A stretch of DNA of 64,000 nucleotides from Diploptera punctata. Lineage: Eukaryota; Arthropoda; Insecta; Blattodea; Blaberidae. The position numbers were made by a program, and so were the translations under genes. Shown here one piece after another: positions 21,457 to 30,969 of the stretch (position 1 is the stretch's first letter; every line of letters begins with the position of its first letter). The notes under the pieces were generated by a model. It was not told the DNA's origin and did no database searches. It saw only the letters and a list, made by a program, of their open reading frames with translations. The stretch covers positions 668,501-732,500 of the forward strand of contig JASPKZ010007797.1 of assembly GCA_030220185.1 (NCBI GenBank), in the 5' to 3' direction.

Positions 21457-21853
21457 AAATAAAAAAAAAATATTCAATGTCCCAGATTTGTCATTTCGAC
21501 ATTTTTTAGTGTTCTCTCCTGGCATTGGCAATTTGTAACCCACTTCTGAGGTTGGGGCGCCTGGAAGGCGGGGTACGCTGCCCCGATGATATGATGGTTG
21601 ATGATTATGATAGTGGTGCGCCAGAAGAACCCTTAATCCTATACTTAATCTAAGGCAAATTAAAATTATGATGATTATGATGGCCATATGACGTTCGGGG
21701 ACCATAAAGTTTCCTGAAATTTGTCTTATAGGTGAGGAAAAACTCGAAAAAAAAGTACTCTCCCAGGAAACTTTCCCGACCGGGGTTCGAACCCGGGTCC
21801 GCTGCGTGATGACTAATGAGGCAGCACGCTAACTCGAGACCACACTGGTGAAC
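21457..21853 (-). mobile_element. SINE-A (tail B) copy
   Basis: It has the tail B motifs (CACTTCTGAGGTTGGGGCGC, CTCTCCTGGCATTGG), the shared body and the tRNA-like head (GGGGTTCGAACCC, GCTAACTCGAGACCAC). The head carries an extra 9-bp stretch around 21810. Confidence 0.85.
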
Positions 21854-21904
21854 ATATTAAGTCTAATATACATAAAATGAAATAATTTGTCTATATAGAA
21901 CTCC

Positions 21905-22402
21905 ATTCAGAAAACGTTAAACTGAAAATATATAAAACTGTTATTCTTCCAGTTATATTATATGGATGCGAAACATGGGCTCTTACTTTAAGGGAGGAGA
22001 GGAGATTATGAGTATTTGAGAATAAAGTTCTTGGAAAAAAATTTGGACCAAAGAGAGATGAACAGACATATGAATGGAGAAGACTACATTACAGTGAACT
22101 GCATAATCTTTATAAGAATCCAGATATAATAAGAACAGTTTAAGTTTCGTAGACTTCGATGGGCAGGACATGTGGCACGAATGGGGAATGAAAGACGTGC
22201 ATGGAAGCTTCTTGTAGGAAAACCAGAGGGAAAACGCCCAGTTGGTAGACCAAGAATGAGGTGGGAGAATAACATTAAGCATGATTTGAGGGAAGTAGAT
22301 TATACAGGGAATGACTGGAAAACATTAGCTCAGGATAGGGATGTATGGAGAGCTTATGTCCGTGCGGCCATGAACCTACGGGTTCGATAGTGCCAGTGAG
22401 TG
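21905..22402 (+). mobile_element. RTE-1 5'-truncated copy, C-terminus open
   Basis: The end frame is intact: ARMGNERRAWKLLVGKPEGK, then RPVGRPRMRWENNIKHDLRE, ending AAMNLRVR (22172-22390). It stops near GCCAGTGAGT with only one tail unit. Confidence 0.88.
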
Positions 22403-22984
22403 TCTGTATTAATTTGAACGAATAATTTCGGAACACCCTGCTTCTTTTCATCAGAAAAGATTAAATTAAAATTAGCATACTGCTTCATTTACGTTGACCT
22501 TATGTTTATTTTATAGGCCTATAAATAAACTGTAGACTTCAGTTTATGTAGATGAGCCGCCACAATTCGATTAGAAGAAGATAGCAAATGTGTTTCATAT
22601 CTCTCAATGAGAGGCTTAACGAGATGCGAACATCTGATTTCAAACTGATTACTCGACTTAATGGGACGTATGTTATGAATATATTTACTATGTGATCCAT
22701 TATTTTATATACAGTTGAGAGCTTAAGTAGGACAAAATCGTAAAGTAAAGTTGCCAGTAGAGAAATAACCCTGACCTAGTAGGCTACAATAACAAAGTGT
22801 TCGATATGACAGTATTCCTTAATTAATGAACTATTCCTTTCTCAGAAAACCTTCGACATACTATTCGCAGAATGAAAAATGCAAAATGGAAATTTATTCC
22901 TATTTGTTTAGAGGTACGAGCGCCCCCTATATCGTGCTCTTTTCATCAAGGATTTAATTTAACATAATTAATATGGATGTGTCA
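22403..22984. other. Unassigned sequence
   Basis: AT-rich; nothing recognised. Confidence 0.4.
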
Positions 22985-23970
22985 GAATATTCAACATAGG
23001 CTCAATTCTGGAAATGCATGTTATGCATTATGTCCACCGCTGTGGTCTCGGGGTAGCGTGCTGCCTTGTCATGCAGCGGGCCCGGGTTCGATCCCCGGCC
23101 GGGACAGTTTTACTGGGTGAGGTTTTTATCGGGGTTTTTCCTCACCTGTAAGACAAATGTCAGGAAAACTTTAAGGCCCAAACGGTCCCCGAAATCATAT
23201 GGCCATCGCAATCATCATCATTCATATTCATCTTAGGTTAAGTTTAGGATTAGGGACTCTCCTGGCGCACCACTATCATCATCATCACCCATCATATCAT
23301 CGAGGCAACGTAACCCCGACTTCCAGGCGCCCCAACCTCAGAAGTGGTTTACAATTACGCCATGCCAGGAGAGAAACCAGGAATGTCGAAAAGACAAACC
23401 TGGGACATTTGGAAAAAAAAAAAAATTATGCATTATAGAGACTCTTGTCATCCCAACTTCTCTCAAAAAAGTTAAACTGAAAATATATAAAACTGTTATT
23501 CTACCAGTTACATTATATGGGTGCGAAACATGGACTCTTACTTTAAGGGAGGAAAAAATATTACGAGTATTTGAGAATAAATTTCTTAGGATCATTTTTG
23601 GACCAAAGAGATGAACAGACAGGTGAATAGAAAAAAGTAGGCTAAATAATAATGAGCTACATGATATGTATAGGGAGACATATAATAAGAACTGTTAAGT
23701 CTCGTAGACTGCAATGGGCAGGACATGTGGCACGTATGGGGGATGAAAGAGGTGCATGGAAGTTTCTAGTAGGAAAACCTGAGGGAAATCGCCCAGTTGG
23801 TAGACCAAGAAGGAGGTGGGAGAATAACAGTATACATAATTTGAGGGAAGAAGATTATAGAGGGGATGATTGGAAAACGTTAATTCAGGATAGGGATGTA
23901 AGGAGAGATTGTGTCCTCGCAGCCATGAATCTACGGGTTCGATAGAGCCAGTGAGTTAGTTCGTTAGTGC
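22985..23970 (+). mobile_element. RTE-1 5'-truncated copy split by SINE-A
   Basis: It starts at the 'NSGNACYYALQ' region (CTCAATTCTGGAAATGCATG), is interrupted at 23032-23425, resumes with the YGCETWTL region (about 23510) and ends AAMNLRVR plus a GTTAG tail. Confidence 0.9.
23032..23425 (+). mobile_element. SINE-A (tail B), full length, poly(A), 11-bp TSD
   Basis: The head GTCCACCGCTGTGGTCTCGG and B box GGGTTCGATCCCC are intact. Tail B is followed by a run of about 13 A. TTATGCATTAT flanks it at 23021-23031 and 23426-23436. Confidence 0.93.
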
Positions 23971-24181
23971 CAGAATATTATTATAACATTCTAATCTTTT
24001 GTATTCGCAGTCAGAAACGCTGACCACTAGCCCATGAGGCTGGTCAAAATGTGATTGTAAAATTTACGATTTCTGATTTCACAATCAAAATCAATCATGA
24101 AGATAACTTGTTAATAACCTCTTAGTATGAGGTACGTAGTGTTACAACAGTTTGTAACAGGACATGCTACAAAAAAATCTT

Positions 24182-24513
24182 ACAAGGGAACTGTAAACCA
24201 TTACATGCCGAAACCTACCTTGAAATGTCTTCCAGAGAACCACTGTGATGTTCCAACGCCGTATCCATAAAAGTATATGCCGCCTTTAACTGCAAGGCAC
24301 AGAAAAAGAAACCAGAATCCAACAATGACTATCCAATGTGGGAAGCAGATGGACTCCCTGCTTCAATAGAGCCATGTGGAGTGAAGCGGAGCGTCGCGCA
24401 GACGACAGATTTTGGGGATTATCCATTTCACCAAGCCAGGAGTTATATTACTTACCTGTAGTTTAAATGAGAGATTTTGTGTTGGATTTTAGTGCATTGC
24501 AGTTAAAAACAGT

Positions 24514-24564
<51 letters not shown>

Positions 24565-24639
24565 TTTTTGACACGGCGTTAGTACATCACAACGCTTCTC
24601 TGGGAAAAATTTAAAGGTAGGTTTCGACAGCTCTCTTGT
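24182..24639. mobile_element. MITE family M copy 1
   Basis: The left end CAAGGGAACTGT...CGAAACCTACCTT pairs with the inverted right end (AAGGTAGGTTTCGAC...CTCTTG). The interior shares blocks with 47288-47679 (GTGCATTGCAGTTAAAAACA) and includes an AT microsatellite. Confidence 0.8.
24520..24566. repeat. AT microsatellite followed by poly(T)
   Basis: A (TA)n run then T10, inside MITE M copy 1. Confidence 0.95.
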
Positions 24640-24829
24640 GGTACTATTTTTTTTTTAATCACAGACACATTTCATATATCGATACGTGGAAAAAATATAT
24701 ATTTAAAAATATGCAACCTAATCCTGCGGTTCCAGGACGATAGGTCCCCAGAAAAATGTCAGCTTTTAAAAAGTCCAATATAAATTCGTCACCATTTTCG
24801 GTAGTACAGCTCTTAGAGTTTAGCCTTGA

Positions 24830-25020
24830 CCTTCCCAACAATAGCTCACCATTCTGTTCTGTCTCTTACTTTCTGTTTCAAATTACTGTTTCCAGTTTTT
24901 CTTAAATCATTCTCCACATGGTTCCTCCATCTAATCCTGGGTCTACCACGTTTTCTTTTAGAGTCAAGTTTAACGTTCAGTAGTACCTTGGTGATTCGGT
25001 TTGTGCCCATTCTATATAAT
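24830..25020 (-). mobile_element. LINE C-terminal fragment
   Basis: Minus translation has VKLDSKRKRGRPRIRWRNHV and KQKVRDRTEW, the basic end of a LINE protein. It abuts a SINE-C piece at 25021. Confidence 0.7.
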
Positions 25021-25215
25021 CCAAGGGACAAGTTCTCCGGGAGGGACTTTGAGCCGTGGGTCCCGAGTCTGAAGATTTTCAAGGTCATAAAAGAACCGCA
25101 AGCATGAATAAAAAGGCATCTGTGTAAAGTTTACCGACCGTTGTCCATCCAAGTAAAATCTTAGTTGTTCATAGATGTCTTACTGAGGCAATATGCCGAC
25201 CCCATACCACTCGCT
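25021..25215 (+). mobile_element. SINE-C 5'-truncated copy
   Basis: Body only: AGGGACAAGTTCTCCGGGAG, TCTGAAGATTTTCAAGGTCA. Confidence 0.75.
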
Positions 25216-25439
25216 GACATCTAGGGTTGCCACTAGAAAGCGATCTAATCCCCATACGGGGAAATATGGGTTATATAAATTGATTATAGCTTACAGCAAG
25301 ATCAGTTCTGTGCACTGTTATATGCTAAGCTGAACAAACAGCTGTAGGGGTAATGTTGTTGCAATGATGTCAGGGGGTCGGGTGAGCGTGTTCAGACAGA
25401 AATACTATACACTTTTAAAACATACTACATACGTTTATT

Positions 25440-26190
25440 CCACCGTTGCGTTGTGGTCTGGAGATAGCGTGCTGCCTTGTTACGCAGCGGGCCCGTGTTC
25501 GATTCGCGGTCGGGACAACTTTCCTGGGTAAGATTTTTTCGGTGTTTTCCTCAACAATTCGACTAATGTCAGGACGCTTTAAGGCTCAAACGATCCCCGA
25601 ACATCGTCTGGCCATCTTTATCATCTTTAGAATATTCACCTCATTATATTAAGTTGTCCACCGCTGTGGTCTCGAGGTAGCGTGCTGCCTTGTCACGCAG
25701 CGGGCCCAGGTTCGATCCCCGTCGGGGCAGTTTTTCTGGGTGAGGTTTTTATCGGGGTTTTTCCTCACCTATAAGACAAATGTCAGGAAATCTTTAAGGC
25801 CCAAACGGTCCCCGAAATCATATGGGCATCATCATCATCATCCTTATCATTATCAACATCATCCTCCGGTGTGGAAAGCAACGGGAAGCTACCACACCTA
25901 CAATTCCCTAGTAAAGCTGCAAGCATAGCATGAAAATGCTATGATTGCAATGAAGGACCTGTCTTCGGGCAGAATTACTATGAATGGATGGATATTAAGT
26001 TTAGGATTAAGGCCTCTCCTGGCGCACTATTACCATTATCATCACATATCATACATAATCGGGACAGCGTAACCCCGCCTTCCAGGCGTCCCAACCTCAG
26101 AAATGAGTTACAATAATGCCTAGCCAGGAGAAAAATACCAGAAATGTCATAATGACAACCTGGTGGTATTGAATATAAATAAATACTACT
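25440..26190 (+). mobile_element. SINE-A (tail B) split by a second SINE-A
   Basis: The head and body are at 25440-25645 and tail B resumes at about 25992-26190 (CTCCTGGCGCACTATTACC, CCTTCCAGGCGTCCCAACCT). It is more diverged than the copy inside it, as expected for the older layer. Confidence 0.87.
25656..25991 (+). mobile_element. SINE-A (tail A), full length, nested, 10-bp TSD
   Basis: Intact head, body and tail A ending CTATGAATGGATGG. ATATTAAGTT flanks it at 25646-25655 and 25992-26001. Confidence 0.93.
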
Positions 26191-26264
26191 TACGTTATTC
26201 AAAAACAGTTAAGACTGGAGGTGGAAAATATGCTAGGAATGTGCTGTTGGTTCTCTTCTTACTC

Positions 26265-26570
26265 TTACTATGTTGCTACTTCCTGTCCCTTGCGTTCTGT
26301 TATTTGACTGGGAAGTGAGCGATGGTAAATACTGTGCTTTTTAATTGATCCGTCACTTACAATAGTCGTTGGCCAAATTAATAATCCGGCAACCATGTTA
26401 CTACTGGGGAATGAACTGTCCCTCCTTGTCTTCTTCATTACATGTTGCCAATTCCCGTCCCCTGTGTTGTGTTGTGAGGCTGGTAATAGAGAGATGACCA
26501 TCACTGTGATTTTAAATGATCCGAAACATTCAGCAGTCGTCGACTAAATGACTAATTTGACAAACATGTA
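26265..26570. repeat. Degenerate tandem duplication, period about 172 bp
   Basis: Two units share ATGTTGC(T/C), CC(T/C)GTCCC, an AATGATCCG-like stretch, AGTCGT and AACCATGT-type stretches. The identity is low, so it is an old duplication. Confidence 0.5.
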
Positions 26571-27180
26571 ATGATTTTTCACACGTGTTTAGGGGTTTTC
26601 CCTTCTATAAAAATAGTTAGGCGACACTAGCGCTAACACACTTCCCCTTTAGCCATGCAGACTTAACTTGGACGAGTAATAGCTTCCTTACCTGGTTTGT
26701 TTTAGTTATTTCCCTCCTTTAGAGCGGGTTATTCAGCTTAGCACATTACAGTAACCAATAGTAGATAAGTCATAGTACTTTACACTACTAGAAGTACATC
26801 ATCGTTGTAAAAACTACAGGTGGTTCCAAAGAAATAGCTACAGCTGGCATGCATTATTCTATAAATAACTGTATTAGAAATAAAGTAAGGTTACAATATC
26901 GTTAATGGTATTTTAGCATTAACAACTGTTGACTATGTTACATATATTTGTTTACCTGGCAGGTAGATGAATGTCAACACACACCAAGATGTCGGAACGT
27001 ACACTAGGGGTTGGGCGGGGTGTTACACGGCGCCCGGCACCCCCAAGAGGCGCCACGCAAGCGTCGACGTATTGATTGTCATCAACCATGTGCTATTGAT
27101 CGTACCGCGCGGTTTTCAAACTGTGGTCATTAGAATCCATACCGTTAACGTCATTTATCCTTTTGATATATGTAACTACC
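26571..27180. other. Unassigned sequence with a short GC-rich patch
   Basis: A CpG-rich stretch near 27010-27110 stands out, but no gene is visible. Confidence 0.4.
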
Positions 27181-27183
27181 TTC

Positions 27184-27440
27184 TTCGGTAGTCTAGGGGT
27201 TAACTTCCTTGCCTTTCAGGTTGAGGAATTGTACAGGAATAAAAATCCCAAGGGCCAACTTCTCCTGGAGAGATTTTAAGACAACGTGTCCCGAGTTTGA
27301 GGGTCTTAAGTCTCGTAAAACGATCTCAGGACTAAATTATTGCCTCTGTACAAAATTCAATCGGCGTTTCCCATTCATACCTATTAGCTGTATATTTGAG
27401 GCGATGAGATAACATTTTGACACTCGCTGACACTTGTAGG
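27184..27440 (+). mobile_element. SINE-C diverged copy
   Basis: Head TCGGTAGTCTAGGGGTTAAC; body AAAAATCCCAAGGGCCAACT and GAGGGTCTTAAGTCTCGTAA. Confidence 0.7.
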
Positions 27441-27494
27441 GAAATAAACGTGACTAAATTAACTTGGTTAAGTAACTATTAAATAAGTATTAGG

Positions 27495-28258
27495 TGATAG
27501 CGAAGAGATACTAAGAGCCAACACACACACTCTATTGAGTAACACTAAGAAATTGGGACTGCAAGAAACATCAATAAAACTAAATATATGTTCACACATA
27601 AAAATAGACTATATAATGGAAATGGACAGTTAATAACAAATGAGGGAAATTTTGAACAAGTGGCTGAATTCAAATATATAGGAAGAATAATTACAAAGAT
27701 TTAGGTTCACACATAAATTAGAAATAGGCTCAATTCTGGAAATACTTGCTATTATGCATTACAGGGACTCTTGTCGACCCAACTTCTCTCAAGAAAACAT
27801 TAAACTGAAATTATACAAACCTGTTATTCTCCCAGTTATATGACTCTTACTTTAAGGGAGGATAAAAGTTACGAGTATTTGAGAATGAAGTTCTTAGAAA
27901 AAAAAAATTGAGATGAACAGACATTTGAATGGAGAAGACTACATAACAGTGAGCTACACGATCTTTATAGGAAACCAGACATAATATCAGTTAAGACTCG
28001 TAGACTGCAATGAGCAGGACATGTGGCATGAATGGGGAATGAAAGAGGGACATAGAAACTTCTTGTAGGAAAACAAGAGGGAAAACGCTAAGTTGATAGA
28101 CCAAGCATGAGGTGGGAGAATAACATCAATCACGTTAGGGAAGTAGATTATACAGGCGATGATTGGAAACCATTAGCTCAGGATAGGGATGTATGGAGAG
28201 CTTATGTCCGCGCGGATATGGACCTACGAGTTCGATAGTGCCAGTGAGTTAGTTAAGT
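27495..28258 (+). mobile_element. RTE-1 5'-truncated copy
   Basis: It starts near the region after YADD (ATACTAAGAGCCAACACACA), passes LREVDYTGDDW-type sequence near 28140 and ends GTGAGTTAGTTAAG. Deletions and frameshifts are common. Confidence 0.83.
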
Positions 28259-28317
28259 AATTCTCGCAAAGGAATACTCTTGTCCCCACATTGATTGAAT
28301 GGATATAAACAGACAGA

Positions 28318-28550
28318 CATCAGTCTCGGTGGTCTAGGATTTATGTTCCTTGCCTCTGGTCTTGAGGGTTTCGAGTTAAAACCCGGCCTAGGTCGATGGG
28401 TTTTTAGGATGGAAAAATCAAAGGAATAAATGCTTTGGGTGGGCTTCAGAGTCTGAAGGTTTTCGGGCTCGTAAAATAACCTCAAGCCTAATTAGAACCT
28501 CAGAAGAAATTAGCCTTTCCCATCTAAGTAATATCTTAACTTATTGACTT
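28318..28550 (+). mobile_element. SINE-C copy
   Basis: Head TCGGTGGTCTAGGATTTATG; body GGATGGAAAAATCAAAGGAA and GTCTGAAGGTTTTCGGGCTC. Confidence 0.8.
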
Positions 28551-28554
28551 AGGT

Positions 28555-29250
28555 TTTCACGGCCGCAGTTAGTTTGGTGATCTTGTACAAGATTTCCGGG
28601 CTTTTGAACGTGGTCTTGAAACTTGTAGTTCCCCGACGTTTCGCCCAGAGACTGCGTTCGGCATCTTAATTGTCTACGTCATATCTCTTTGAGGAGGGGG
28701 CACGCCGTAGCGTAGTGGTTAAGGCACTGAGCTACAAGCTGGAGGGTCGAGGGTTCAAGTCCCGTTGGGGTCAGGATTTTTAAACTGACCCAAACCCTCT
28801 GGCGGCACTATGACCCTGGGGTCGACTCAGCCTCTAACTGAAATGAGTACCAGACGCTTGTTCTGGGGGTAAAGGCGGCCGTCACGCAGGGCGGACAACC
28901 CGGCTGACATAAAGTGCCGATTGTACAGAAAAAGTGGGAGCCTTAACCTCCTACTACCCCAAGGGCCTCCTGAGGCCTGTTGTGGGATCACTTTACTTTT
29001 ATATCTCTTTGAGGGGATGAGATAACCACTTGTTTGGTTAAATAACGTTCGCAAGAGAGCAACCTTGTGTCACGTGGGGATGCACGGGTATAGACTGATA
29101 GGCACATTTGTAACCATGTTGTGTTGTCTCATAGGTGGCCCTCGTTAACTCATCCGGGGAAACTTTCCATGCGCTTGTGTGATGAAAAAGTATTATGATC
29201 CAGAGTCAAAATATTCTCTCGGCAGATCGTGCACTTGTAAAGCACGGAAG
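28555..29250. mobile_element. Retroelement terminal sequence with GACGTTTCGCCC motif, split by SINE-D
   Basis: 28555-28694 carries ACGTTTCGCCCAGAGACTGC. On minus this reads AAGATGCCGAACGCAGTCTC...GGGCGAAACG, a motif I associate with Penelope-like and related element termini. It continues at 29015-29250 after the SINE. No coding part is assignable. Confidence 0.45.
28695..29000 (+). mobile_element. SINE-D, full length, 14-bp TSD
   Basis: The tRNA-like head (CACGCCGTAGCGTAGTGGTT, B box GGTTCAAGTCC) is followed by the body (GACCCTGGGGTCGACTCAGC). ATATCTCTTTGAGG flanks it at 28681-28694 and 29001-29014. Confidence 0.93.
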
Positions 29251-29252
29251 GT

Positions 29253-29537
29253 GTGGTGCATGTAAATGTACTTACAAAATTTCTAAAAATTAGCGACGAT
29301 CACGATATGCGAATATGTCCAATGTGCGGGAACTTTGAAGATGAGATACATATATTAGGAAAATGTAATGATTTAGAATATTGGAGACGTCAGCTATTAC
29401 CGGAAAGATTTCTAAATTCAAATCGGGAAAGATTGGCATGCTACGAGTTGTTGGTAAATCCAGAAAATTGGATAAACCTCGGTAAATTTCTGGACAAAAC
29501 GCGGAAAATAAGGACAACACTCATTCATGAATAAATA
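29253..29537 (+). pseudogene. LINE-type C-terminal zinc-knuckle ORF
   Basis: An open frame of 93 residues contains RICPMCGNFEDEIHILGKC (C-X2-C...H...C), then LLPERFLNSNRERLACYELL. This layout closes many LINE ORF2 proteins. The frame has an apparent start codon, but no upstream coding part is present, so it is most likely a 5'-truncated LINE end. A 3-unit minisatellite follows. Confidence 0.5.
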
Positions 29538-29590
29538 TATGTTATCAAAATGCAATACCATTAATTATTAACAATTATATATAAATTAAT

Positions 29591-29839
29591 TAGTGTATAA
29601 TGCTATTGTGTTATGATTTAATTGTAATATTAATGTGTTTTCTTTATGTAATTGTAATGTTAATGTTTTTTTTAGTGTATAATGCTATTGTGTTATTATT
29701 TAATTGTAATATTATTGTGTTTTCTTTATGTAATTGTAATGTTAATGTTTTTTAGTGTATAATGCTATTGTGTTGTTGTTTAGTTGTAATATTATTATTG
29801 TGTTTTCTTTATGTAATTGTAATGTTATTGCTGTTTTTG
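29591..29839. repeat. Minisatellite, three units of about 82 bp
   Basis: Units start at about 29591, 29673 and 29753 with TAGTGTATAATGCTATTGTG and contain TTTTCTTTATGTAATTGTAA. It probably belongs to the 3' UTR of the LINE piece before it. Confidence 0.9.
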
Positions 29840-30095
29840 TTGTTTATTTTTCTTTACACTAGTACCAATTATTACTTTATTGTAACGGACTGTCAACAGC
29901 ACGTACGGCTTACTGCCCGTGCGACACATATTTGTAAATAATATTGTAAATATCTTACTTTTTGTCTAATAAAGTCCTACTACTACTACAAAGTAACAGG
30001 TTAAACTAAAGGGAAATAAAGAGATAGTGTCGGCTGGTGGATTGAAAATGTGGGGGTTGTCAGTGACCGAGTTAGCCAACATATAATACAATGCG

Positions 30096-30096
<1 letters not shown>

Positions 30097-30160
<64 letters not shown>

Positions 30161-30161
30161 C
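30097..30161. repeat. ATT microsatellite
   Basis: About 21 consecutive ATT units. Confidence 0.97.
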
Positions 30162-30374
30162 AATTTTCATGGATTAAGTCAATGTGGCTTGATTCAATCT
30201 CATATATTCTTATTCAAAAAGTTGAATCCATCTCTTTTTCGGTCTATCAACATTCCTGTATCCTTTAGGTTTGTAATTAAGTATAATTTATGGTATGCGT
30301 TCATCTTTCATTCTTAGGACATGTTCTTCCCAATTTTATCTAGATTGTTTTATTTTATATAAAAGTTTAAAAAT

Positions 30375-30968
30375 ATTTAGCTCATCATCATTATCAACAA
30401 GGATTAAGCCCAATGGCCTGTTCCGATCTCATTATAGGTCCAATTTGGTTCTTCCATCTCTTCAGTGGTCTTCCCAACAATCTTCTCCCTTTTAGTTTAT
30501 AATTATACATTCTTCTTAGTATGCGCTGTTCATTCATTCGTAATACGTGCTTAAGGTAAGCAGTTTGATAGTATTTTATTCTTTCATAGAGATTAGATAT
30601 ATTAAGTTCTGTTCTTATATCTTCGTTTTTATTTTGATCGGTCTTTTGGTATCCTGCTATTGCTCTCAACATCTTCATTTCTGCAGCCTCTATTTGTTTA
30701 CTATCAGACTTTGTTAATGTCCGGATTTCACATCCATAAATAAGAGATGGAATTGTCAAAACTTTGTAAGATTTTAAAATAGTTTCTTTTCTACTTTTAT
30801 TCAATAAAGTACGTTTAATTGTGCCACATAGATAATTTCTAATATCTTCGCTTCTTCTTTCATCTAGAAGTTTGCAGCCAGCTACACTTCTCAGAAATCT
30901 CATTTCAGCTGTTTTTATGCTCTTGTCTTCTCTTTTAGATAAAATCCAAAACTCAATACTACATAATA
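30375..30968 (-). mobile_element. LINE-3 fragment
   Basis: Minus translation includes YKVLTIPSLIYGCEIRTLTK, AAEMKMLRAIAGYQKTDQNK and KGRRLLGRPLKRWKNQ, the complete post-RT end. The 3' end runs into a CATCATCATTATC tail. By chance it shares one open frame with the RTE-1 end at 30970 onward. Confidence 0.85.
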
Positions 30969-30969
30969 G

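Noticed and set aside
23199..23438. Histidine/isoleucine-rich frames within SINE-A copies
   Set aside because: They translate the ATC-rich centre of the SINE; the same frames recur in every copy.
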